The notes beneath the pieces were generated by a model that saw only the letters and a list, made by a program, of their open reading frames with translations, was not told the DNA's origin and ran no database searches. Both the position numbers and the translations under genes were made by a program. A stretch of 64,000 bases of DNA from Geobacillus stearothermophilus ATCC 12980 (GTDB lineage: Bacteria > Bacillota > Bacilli > Bacillales > Anoxybacillaceae): positions 2,127,501 to 2,191,500 of the forward strand of contig NZ_CP128494.1 of NCBI RefSeq assembly GCF_030369615.1, written 5' to 3'. This document shows positions 57,958 to 64,000 of this stretch, one piece after another. Each line of letters opens with the position of its first letter. The first letter of the stretch is position 1.

Positions 57958-59219
57958 GAATCTCGCCGCAGAGGAATGCGACTTCCTCCTTCCTTTTCCT
58001 TATTGGCCGGCCGATACCGACGCTTTGTGTGCTTGTTGACGATGCTGTTGACTTTCGTCGGCAGACCGTACAGCGAGATGAACCCGACCGCCGCTTGATG
58101 GTCAAACTCGTCTTCCGACGTGTACGTCGCCAGCTTTTCATCATAAAGCGAGAACGGCGATTTGCGCCCTTCGACGATCGCATGGCCTTTAAACAGCTTC
58201 ACGCGCACGACGCCGGTGACGTTTTTCTGCGTTTCTTTCAAAAACGCGACAAGCGCGTCTTTGAGCGGCGAAAACCACAGGCCGTTGTAAATGACTTCGG
58301 CGATTTTTTGCTCGATGATCGGTTTGAAATGGGCGACTTCTCTCACCAATGTCAAGTCTTCGAGCTCTTTATGCGCTTTGATGAGCGTGATCGCCCCCGG
58401 GCATTCGTACACTTCGCGCGACTTAATGCCGACAAGGCGGTTTTCGACGTGGTCGATGCGGCCGACGCCGTGCTTGCCGGCTAACGCGTTCAGCTCCAAA
58501 ATCAATTGCGCGAGCGGATACGCCTTGCCGTTTAACGTCACCGGAACGCCTTGTTCAAAGCCGATCTCGATGACATCCGGCACATCCGGCGCGTTCTCAA
58601 GCGAAGCCGTCAGCTCATACGCCTCTTCCGGCGGAGCCGCCCACGGGTCTTCCAAAATGCCGCACTCGTTGCTGCGGCCCCACAAGTTTTGGTCGATCGA
58701 AAACGGGCTGTCCAGGTCGACCGGAATCGGAATGCCGTGCTGTTTCGCGTATTCGATTTCTTCCTCGCGCGACCAGCTCCACTCGCGCACCGGGGCGATG
58801 ACGTCCAAGTCCGGATTGAGCGCGTTGATCGACACTTCAAAGCGCACTTGGTCGTTCCCTTTCCCCGTGCAGCCGTGGGCGACCGCCACCGCGCCTTCGA
58901 GCTCGGCGATTTCAACGAGTTTTTTCGCGATGAGCGGACGCGACAGCGCCGAGACGAGCGGATATTTCCCTTCATACAGGGCGTTCGCCTGCAGAGCGAT
59001 GAGCGCATACTCGTTCGCAAACTCGTCTTTGACGTCGATGACGTACGATTTGATCGCGCCGACTTTGAGCGCTTTTTCTTTCACGAAATCAAGGTCTTTT
59101 CCTTCCCCAAGGTCCAAGCAGCACGCGATCACATCATACCCGCGCTCCTGAAGCCATTTGATCGCCACCGATGTATCTAAACCGCCCGAGTAGGCCAACA
59201 CCAATTTTGGATTTGCCAT
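57954..59219 (-). CDS. argG: Argininosuccinate synthase
   Basis: The 421-residue ATP-dependent enzyme joins citrulline and aspartate. It has the PP-loop [16 protein letters not shown] at the start, [15 protein letters not shown] and [20 protein letters not shown]. The C-terminal tail after [15 protein letters not shown] is about 15 residues longer than the core of many homologues. First gene of argGH. Confidence 0.96.
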   Translation of the reverse strand: MANPKLVLAYSGGLDTSVAIKWLQERGYDVIACCLDLGEGKDLDFVKEKALKVGAIKSYVIDVKDEFANEYALIALQANALYEGKYPLVSALSRPLIAKKLVEIAELEGAVAVAHGCTGKGNDQVRFEVSINALNPDLDVIAPVREWSWSREEEIEYAKQHGIPIPVDLDSPFSIDQNLWGRSNECGILEDPWAAPPEEAYELTASLENAPDVPDVIEIGFEQGVPVTLNGKAYPLAQLILELNALAGKHGVGRIDHVENRLVGIKSREVYECPGAITLIKAHKELEDLTLVREVAHFKPIIEQKIAEVIYNGLWFSPLKDALVAFLKETQKNVTGVVRVKLFKGHAIVEGRKSPFSLYDEKLATYTSEDEFDHQAAVGFISLYGLPTKVNSIVNKHTKRRYRPANKEKEGGSRIPLRRDS

Positions 59220-59244
59220 GGTCGTTCTCCTCTCCCGTCACATA

Positions 59245-59278
59245 AATATACTTAAATATAAATAAATATTCAAATCGA
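59245..59278 (-). promoter_or_regulatory. argGH promoter overlapping ArgR/AhrC-like operator
   Basis: TTGAAT (59268-59273), 17 bases, TATATT (59245-59250) forms the promoter. The same AT-rich stretch reads TGAATATTTATTTATATT, close to the Bacillus ARG-box pattern, so arginine-dependent repression by the ArgR/AhrC protein is likely. The operator call is by resemblance. Confidence 0.65.
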
Positions 59279-59399
59279 ACACATTATCACTTTATCAGCT
59301 TTCCCGTGATTTTTCAATACTTATTCAATAAAAAGAATAAAAATTCCTCACCGATATGCGGAAATGTTTCGTATAATAGAAAAAAAGGAGGCGGCAAGA

Positions 59400-59735
59400 A
59401 TGAACGGCATCTTCATCGACGACAAGCGGCTCGGCATCCGCGTGCCGCATCTGGATAAGCCTTGGGAGGACTACAGCCCAAACGAACAAGAGGCGATTTT
59501 ACTGGAATGGGAAACAATCCGCGGCTTGATCCCCGACCGCATCGCCGAACTGGAGCGGGAAATCAACGAAAAACAAGACGCGCTCGGCCAAGAAGCGGAT
59601 TTTGCGCGCTCGTGCCAGCTCAATGCTAACATCGCCGAACTCGCTTCGATCGTGAATGATTTATGGATTTGGTATCGGATCAGTCCCCATGTTTCCTTTG
59701 AAAAGGAAGCGGCGGTAAAACGCAAAATACGCTGA
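59400..59735 (+). CDS. Conserved protein of unknown function, 111 residues
   Basis: It begins MNGIFIDDKRLGIRVPHLDK and has a long helical middle (IPDRIAELEREINEKQDALG) that looks like a short coiled coil, then NIAELASIVNDLWIWYRISP. There is no membrane segment. ATG at 59400 follows AAAGGAGGCGGCAAG, a strong site. I do not recognise the family. It is divergent from argG. Confidence 0.72.
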   Translation: MNGIFIDDKRLGIRVPHLDKPWEDYSPNEQEAILLEWETIRGLIPDRIAELEREINEKQDALGQEADFARSCQLNANIAELASIVNDLWIWYRISPHVSFEKEAAVKRKIR

Positions 59736-59945
59736 CGAAACCGGCCGTCTCTTTTTTCTACGGCCATGTCGCCCCCGCCGCCCTTGCCGCGGCTTTCGCG
59801 ACCACCTCCCAAAAGGCTCGGGACACCCTTTCTTAACTATGATGTAGGCGTAAAACAATCTTGAAGAAACGATGTGCTGTGTTTTGTTTAAGAAAAAACA
59901 ACCTTTTAGGTCAGTCCCCCCATTTCCGCTCATCCTCTCCTTTCG

Positions 59946-60479
59946 TCAAAGCGTCTTTCGCTGCTTCTCCCTATCCTTCCGAATCTCTCTCACCACATGC
60001 CTCAACTCCGGCAAAATGAGCTTCGTCATCGCGAGGCGCACAGCGCCGGTGGAGCCGGGAGTGCAAAAGACGGCGGTGTCCATCGCCACTCCGGCGACGG
60101 CGCGCGACAGCATGGCGGCCGGGCCGATGTCTTCGGTGTAGCTTAGGAAGCGGAACAGCTCGCCAAAGCCGACGAGTTCTTTCTCAAGCAGCGCTTTCAC
60201 CGTTTCGATCGTCACGTCGCGCTTGGCGATGCCGGTGCCGCCGTTCGTGAGCACCGCATCGACATCGGCGTGGCAGCAGCCGTCAAGCACTGCTTCGCGA
60301 ATGGCGTCCGCTTCGTCTTTGACGATCTCATAGCCGACGACCTCATGCCCGGCTTCCGTGAGCAGCTCGATCATCAACCGGCCGCTTCGGTCGGTTTCCT
60401 CCGTTCTCGTGTCGCTGACGGTGATGACTTTGCAGCGGACGGTTTTGGGAGCTTCTTGTTTATGGGCAGCTGTGCTCAT
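59946..60479 (-). CDS. moaB: Molybdenum cofactor biosynthesis protein MoaB
   Basis: The 177-residue MogA/MoaB-type protein begins MSTAAHKQEAPKTVRCKVIT and has the adenylyltransferase signature AVLTNGGTGIAKRDVTIETV and SYTEDIGPAAMLSRAVAGVA. It probably adenylylates molybdopterin before molybdate insertion. The placement between argG and ackA equals B. subtilis. Confidence 0.92.
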   Translation of the reverse strand: MSTAAHKQEAPKTVRCKVITVSDTRTEETDRSGRLMIELLTEAGHEVVGYEIVKDEADAIREAVLDGCCHADVDAVLTNGGTGIAKRDVTIETVKALLEKELVGFGELFRFLSYTEDIGPAAMLSRAVAGVAMDTAVFCTPGSTGAVRLAMTKLILPELRHVVREIRKDREKQRKTL

Positions 60480-60628
60480 TCCCTCATCTCCTTTTGTCAT
60501 TGTGTTGTTAGCTATAGTATAGCAAAAATTACCCAACTCTTGCCGGCTGCTTCTCGCTGGCGAAACGAAAGGAAAAGACCCCATCGTGAAATCAATGTCT
60601 TCCGCCTACACTCCACAAGACAACCAAT

Positions 60629-60679
60629 CGGCTGTCCCGAAGGCGCGCCTGGCCGTTTTCGGACGGCCGTCTTTTTTGT
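60629..60679 (+). terminator. Plus-strand terminator without an obvious gene
   Basis: CGGCTGTCCCGAA...TTCGGACGGCCG followed by TCTTTTTT reads as a rho-independent terminator on the plus strand. The 160 bases before it, up to the moaB start, contain no convincing plus-strand gene. A possible TATAAT-type -10 near 60705 follows it. The rest of 60480-60801 shows nothing else. Confidence 0.6.
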
Positions 60680-60801
60680 ACACTTTCGGACAAAACTATT
60701 TGTTATATAATAGACAGAATTATTATAATATTAAAACATAAAGAAAAATGCAATTGTCCACTCATGGATAACGGACAAGTCGGCAAAAGGAGGGAAAAGC
60801 G

Positions 60802-60966
60802 GTGCATCGTACGCTAAGTGAAAAGCTACAGGCCATTTTGCAAGATGGGATGGCGGTCATCGGACGGCACCGCGAATCGATCGCAGCCCGCTGGAATGAA
60901 AAATTAGGCAAACTGAAGAAAAAGCAGCATATCGCGGCCCATTCACTTGAAGCGGCCATTGAATCA
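60802..60966 (+). pseudogene. N-terminal fragment of a regulator (possibly RsbRD-type domain)
   Basis: The GTG at 60802 behind AAAAGGAGGGAAAAGCG opens a frame starting MHRTLSEKLQAILQDGMAVI and continuing HRESIAARWNEKLGKLKKKQ. The pattern of spaced leucines with IAARWNEKL resembles RsbRD-type N-terminal sensor domains. After about 55 codons (near 60966) the sequence becomes the back of an alcohol dehydrogenase fragment, so the gene is truncated. The frame runs on to 61161, but that part is not real protein. Confidence 0.55.
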
Positions 60967-61063
60967 GCTTGCCCGCCGCGTACAAATCAAGCAGCTTCGG
61001 GTAGTCAATCGGCGGATTGCCTTGGCCAAGCCAAGAACCGGTCAACGCTTTGGATTGGGAAGG
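60959..61063 (-). pseudogene. Zinc-type alcohol dehydrogenase, short C-terminal fragment
   Basis: About 35 codons read PSQSKALTGSWLGQGNPPID followed by YPKLLDLYAAGKLI, which resembles the C-terminal part of medium-chain zinc alcohol dehydrogenases (usually xxGSxxGxxNPxxDxPxLLxLYxxGKL). Both ends are joined to unrelated sequence. Confidence 0.65.
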
Positions 61064-61067
61064 CATC

Positions 61068-61142
61068 CGCGCGCCCGAGGCCGCGTGAGGCGCCGGTGAC
61101 GACCGCCACTTTTCCTTTCAGCAGTTCCGCCCATGACGACAT
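61068..61142 (-). pseudogene. Short-chain dehydrogenase, N-terminal fragment
   Basis: The ATG at 61142, with GGAGGGATCACCG upstream, opens MSSWAELLKGKVAVVTGASR followed by GLGRA, the cofactor-binding start of an SDR. After 25 codons it is joined to the alcohol dehydrogenase fragment. Confidence 0.75.
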
Positions 61143-61157
61143 CGGTGATCCCTCCGT

Positions 61158-61265
61158 TTAACGTAAAAATTGCGGTTGTTTCTTTTGGAAAAACGCCGCC
61201 AGCCCAATCGCCGGCTCTCCTGTCTTAAACGTGGCCGCAAATAACGCCGCTTCGATGCCAAATCC
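61158..61265 (-). pseudogene. Enoyl-CoA hydratase/isomerase, C-terminal fragment
   Basis: About 35 codons (GFGIEAALFAATFKTGEPAI, then GLAAFFQKKQPQFLR and stop) match the usual end of crotonase-family proteins (EGLAAFFEKRKPxF type). Its stop lies 15 bases before the SDR start, so the two were once neighbours in an operon. The upstream part is gone. Confidence 0.7.
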
Positions 61266-61324
61266 GTCTTCTCATCTCCGTCCGGAGTTGTTGAAACAAG
61301 AATCAAGCGCACCAAAGCGGCAAA

Positions 61325-61370
61325 ACAAAAAAAAATGGCTGCCCCGTTTGTTTGGGGCAGCTGTTTTGGC
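61325..61370 (-). terminator. Terminator of ackA
   Basis: CAGCTGCCCC...GGGGCAGC followed by nine T-like bases lies after ackA and before the crotonase remnant. Confidence 0.92.
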
Positions 61371-61407
61371 CAAAATGGCTGCAACGATTCTTTTTATTAC
61401 AATCCGC

Positions 61408-62598
61408 TTACAAATTCGCCAGCCGCATGACATCACGGGCGATCATGACCTCTTCGTTCGTCGGGATGACGAGCACTTTGACCGGCGAGTGCGGGTAGCT
61501 GATGAACGCTTCTTTGCCGCGCACTTTGTTTAGGATGGGATCCCAGTAAACTCCCATAAACTCGAGGCCGCGCAACACTTTGGCCCGCACGACTTCGCTG
61601 TTTTCGCCGATGCCGGCGGTGAAAATGATGGCGTCGACGCCGCACATGCGCGCCGCATACGAGCCGATGTATTTATGAATGCGGTTCGCAAACACTTCCA
61701 ACGCAAGTTCCGCGCGCTCATTTCCTTCGGCGGCCGCTTTTTCCAAGTCGCGCAAGTCGCTCGAGATGCCGGAGATGCCGAGCATGCCGCTCTTTTTATT
61801 CAGCACTTCAATCACTTCATTAACGGTCATTCCTGTTTTTTCCATAATGTATGGGATAAGCGCCGGGTCGATGTTGCCAGAGCGCGTCCCCATCGCGACG
61901 CCCGCTAATGGCGTAAAGCCCATCGACGTGTCGATCGATTTGCCGCCTTCGACCGCCGCGATGCTCGCCCCGTTGCCTAAATGGCACGAGATGAGGCGCA
62001 GCTGCTCGATCGGCCGGCCGAGAAGCTCCGCCGCCCGCTGGGTGACGTATTTGTGCGACGTGCCATGGAAGCCGTACTTGCGAATGCCGAATTTCGTGTA
62101 ATACTCATACGGCAAGCTGTACAAAAACGACTGTTCCGGCATCGTTTGGTGAAACGCCGTATCAAAAACGGCGACGGCCGGCACGTTCGGCAGCACTTCC
62201 TGAAACGCGCGGATGCCGACGAGGTTGGCCGGGTTATGAAGCGGAGCGAGCTCGGACACTTCTTCGATTTGTTTTATCACCTCATCGGTGATCAACACCG
62301 AATCGCTGAACTTCTCCCCGCCGTGGACGACGCGATGGCCGATGCCGTCAATTTCGTCAAATGACCGGATGATGCCATAGCGAATCAGTTTGTCAAGCAG
62401 CAGTTTCACCGCCACGGCATGGTTCGGGATGGAAGTGACTTCCCGCTGTTTCTCCCCGTTCACGACGATCGTAAAAATCGCGTCGTCAAAGCCGATCCGC
62501 TCGACGATTCCTTTCGTTAACACCGTTTCCGCCGGCATGTCAAACAATTGGAATTTCAACGAAGAACTTCCCGCATTAACGGCTAACACTTTTGCCAT
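61408..62598 (-). CDS. ackA: Acetate kinase
   Basis: The 396-residue enzyme interconverts acetyl phosphate and acetate with ATP. It begins [20 protein letters not shown] (phosphate-binding signature) and has the second signature [33 protein letters not shown] and [20 protein letters not shown] sequence (here [15 protein letters not shown]). ATG at 62598 follows AAAAGGAGCTGTATGTTCG. Confidence 0.97.
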   Translation of the reverse strand: MAKVLAVNAGSSSLKFQLFDMPAETVLTKGIVERIGFDDAIFTIVVNGEKQREVTSIPNHAVAVKLLLDKLIRYGIIRSFDEIDGIGHRVVHGGEKFSDSVLITDEVIKQIEEVSELAPLHNPANLVGIRAFQEVLPNVPAVAVFDTAFHQTMPEQSFLYSLPYEYYTKFGIRKYGFHGTSHKYVTQRAAELLGRPIEQLRLISCHLGNGASIAAVEGGKSIDTSMGFTPLAGVAMGTRSGNIDPALIPYIMEKTGMTVNEVIEVLNKKSGMLGISGISSDLRDLEKAAAEGNERAELALEVFANRIHKYIGSYAARMCGVDAIIFTAGIGENSEVVRAKVLRGLEFMGVYWDPILNKVRGKEAFISYPHSPVKVLVIPTNEEVMIARDVMRLANL

Positions 62599-62762
62599 CG
62601 AACATACAGCTCCTTTTTGCCAAAATCCGTTCGCACTTACGGTTAGTGTGCGCGATTGGGCGCTGTTTCACTATGCCTTTTTCATTGTATGCCTCCCTTT
62701 TCTTCCTTTCAAGCGGCGTTTTCTTTCGTAATCGGTTGCAAAGAAATGTTTTTATGTTGTGA

Positions 62763-62800
62763 AAATAAAAACAGCCTCCAAGCAGGTTGGAGACTGTCAG
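62763..62800 (-). terminator. Terminator of ytxK
   Basis: ACAGTCTCCAA...TTGGAGGCTGT followed by TTTTATTTTC overlaps the ytxK stop. Confidence 0.9.
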
Positions 62801-63786
62801 CGCCCTTTTTCGCCGGCGATCCAGGCATCGATTTTCGCCATCATCGCCTGCATGGCCGTCTTGTTGGAAAAGCGCGGCAGTTCGGCGAGCAGCACTTGTT
62901 TCGGCGCTTTCGCCATCGGGCCTTTCTTTTGCAAAATGAATATGCTTTTCGCCGCCTGCTCGTGTTTAAAAATGGACAGCGGCAACTGCAACAAGCCTTG
63001 AACGATGGCGGTTTCTTTTAAAAATTCATTCAGCTGTTCCGCCTGAGGGCTGGAAAACAGCGTGTTCGGAATGAGGAAAAACAAATAGCCGCCGTCTTTT
63101 GTATAGCGCAAGCTTTGCTCGATCAACAAATGATGCGCATACGACCGCCCTTCTTTCGCTTTTAACACAAAGCGGCTAGCATTGGCGTCATCCGGGTAGT
63201 AGCCGACCGGCAAATCGCAGACAACGACATCGGCCGGTTCGACGAACAAAGGGCGCAGGCTGTCCTGGTTAAACAGCTGCACCGGGTGCTGCTGCAAGTT
63301 GGCATTGACATATGCGAGTTTGACGAGCAGATCGTCAACGTCGACGCCGTAGCTTTTCGCCTGCCGGCCGCCGAGCCCGTTTAACACGGCTGTAAGCAAA
63401 TTGGCCGTACCGACGGCCGGGTCCAGAATCGTTAGCGCCAAATGCGGGCGCGTGAACTGCCGGACGAGGTAGGCCAAAAACACACTGACCGCATCCGGCG
63501 TCATTTGGTGGTTCGGCTGGACGTGCTGGCGCATCCCTTTTAAGACGGCAAGCTGAAACGCCTTGCGAATGTGCTCGTTCTGAAACTGTTCGAGCCCCAA
63601 TTCGCGATATTGCTTTTTCAACCGTTTCGCGTTCAGCTCGCTCACCTCATCTTGCAGCACGTCGCCGTGAAACAAATTTTCCCCTGTTTCCGCGACAGCT
63701 TCCAAATACGTGCATTGCAGCTCCTCCTGCAAAATGCGGGCCGTTTCATCCAAGACGGCAAACAGCCGCTCAACGGGTGTCATCAT
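62797..63786 (-). CDS. ytxK: Class I SAM-dependent methyltransferase (YtxK-like, N6-adenine type fold)
   Basis: The 329-residue protein has a helical N-terminal part and a methyltransferase domain resembling type I restriction modification subunits: MTPDAVSVFLAYLVRQF, the SAM motif ILDPAVGTANLLTAVLNGLG, and DLPVGYYPDDANAS where N6-adenine enzymes have NPPY. It lies beside ackA, as ytxK does in B. subtilis. The substrate is unknown. ATG at 63786 follows GGGGGACGCACGC. Confidence 0.87.
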   Translation of the reverse strand: MMTPVERLFAVLDETARILQEELQCTYLEAVAETGENLFHGDVLQDEVSELNAKRLKKQYRELGLEQFQNEHIRKAFQLAVLKGMRQHVQPNHQMTPDAVSVFLAYLVRQFTRPHLALTILDPAVGTANLLTAVLNGLGGRQAKSYGVDVDDLLVKLAYVNANLQQHPVQLFNQDSLRPLFVEPADVVVCDLPVGYYPDDANASRFVLKAKEGRSYAHHLLIEQSLRYTKDGGYLFFLIPNTLFSSPQAEQLNEFLKETAIVQGLLQLPLSIFKHEQAAKSIFILQKKGPMAKAPKQVLLAELPRFSNKTAMQAMMAKIDAWIAGEKGR

Positions 63787-63867
63787 GCGTGCGTCCCCCT
63801 TTCTGCCCATGTCCCTTCTATATATTGTACGTCCGTCCGCCCCGCCCCGCAAGGCAAACAGCGGCCA

Positions 63868-63902
63868 AAACGAAACGGCCCCGAACGGATCGGAGCCGTT
63901 TT
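63868..63902 (-). terminator. Terminator of tpx
   Basis: AAACGGCTCCGA...TCGGGGCCGTTT followed by CGTTTT lies just after the tpx stop. Confidence 0.85.
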
Positions 63903-63904
63903 CC

Positions 63905-64000
63905 TTATTTCGCCGCTTTCGCCGCTTCAATCGCTGCTTCGTAGTTCGGATGGTTCGTCACTTCCGGCACGTATTCGACGTATGTGACCGTGTCGTTGCT
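63905..64000 (-). CDS. tpx: Thiol peroxidase Tpx (C-terminal end, cut by window edge)
   Basis: The last 31 codons read [20 protein letters not shown] followed by [11 protein letters not shown], which matches the conserved C-terminus of Tpx (VYxEYVxExTNHPNYExxIEAAK). Tpx is the two-cysteine peroxidase that reduces hydroperoxides. Order ytxK-tpx matches B. subtilis. The start and catalytic cysteines are outside the window. Confidence 0.87.
   Translation of the reverse strand, partial: SNDTVTYVEYVPEVTNHPNYEAAIEAAKAAK

Noticed and set aside
59780..59940. Possible insertion-sequence remnant between the 111-residue gene and moaB (GGGACACCC and GTCAGTCCCCCC motifs)
   Set aside because: No transposase fragment, inverted ends or second copy in the window could be found; it may be plain intergenic sequence.
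62628..62652. Inverted repeat CGCACTTACGG...AGTGTGCG upstream of ackA
   Set aside because: It is short, imperfect and has no link to a known operator; the ackA promoter could not be placed well enough to judge.

Overview
The window is a stretch of core chromosome from a thermophilic Firmicute, almost certainly Geobacillus (stearothermophilus/kaustophilus group). The evidence is the gene content and order, which follow the Bacillus subtilis segment polX-cvpA-zapA-rnhC, pheST, rplT-rpmI-infC, thrS, dnaI-dnaB-nrdR-speD-gapB, coaE-mutM-polA-phoRP, mdh-icd-citZ, pyk-pfkA-accAD, dnaE, ald, argGH, moaB, ackA-ytxK-tpx. It is also supported by proteins whose length and sequence match well-known G. stearothermophilus enzymes (876-residue DNA polymerase I, 310-residue RNase HIII, 587-residue pyruvate kinase, AUU-started IF3). 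Sporulation genes (sspI and ytxC-, ytvI-, ytrH- and ytrI-like) fit an endospore former. Most genes lie on the minus strand.

Layout: 0-3.7 kb holds DNA repair and cell division genes. 3.8-8 kb is a patchwork of a broken MMPL exporter, a fluoride riboswitch with two fluoride channels, and a lone modA facing a regulator. 8-13 kb holds pheST behind a T-box, an RNA methyltransferase and msrA. 13-19.5 kb holds sspI, an M42 peptidase, a dUTPase, infC-rpmI-rplT and thrS behind a T-box. 19.5-30 kb holds replication restart and initiation genes, speD, a destroyed gapB, coaE, mutM and polA. 30-37 kb holds phoPR and the citrate synthase / isocitrate dehydrogenase / malate dehydrogenase cluster. 37-48 kb holds pyk, pfkA, accAD and dnaE. 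48-64 kb holds spore membrane proteins, nrnA, a CBS regulator, ald, argGH, moaB, a small gene graveyard, ackA, ytxK and the end of tpx.

The most interesting feature is a 239-bp repeat present three times, always in the same orientation (4591-4829, 25163-25401, 34202-34440). It carries no gene but has a hairpin near each end and a chain of internal hairpins. The copies differ at only 3-6 positions and each abuts the pentamer TTTAA on its left side. This is the signature of a non-autonomous IS200/IS605-type element carrying a TnpB-style guide (omega) RNA. Copy 3 sits between icd and mdh, directly after the icd stop codon. Copies 1 and 2 sit at deletion junctions: copy 1 joins two unrelated truncated genes, and copy 2 replaces about 125 codons of gapB, including its catalytic cysteine. 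Putting TTTAA back in front of each right flank restores protein sequence expected of the family (HLKGKLHG in GapB, LKENPYS in the MMPL protein). So each of these two copies looks like a recombinant of two separate insertions with the DNA between them lost.

Other damage includes two further lesions in gapB, a one-base frameshift in a MaoC-like hydratase gene, and joined fragments of a crotonase, an SDR and an alcohol dehydrogenase between moaB and ackA. Regulation visible in the sequence includes two T-boxes, a fluoride riboswitch, an infC leader attenuator, CcpN-like boxes at gapB, an arginine-operator-like promoter at argG, and a long folded speD leader.
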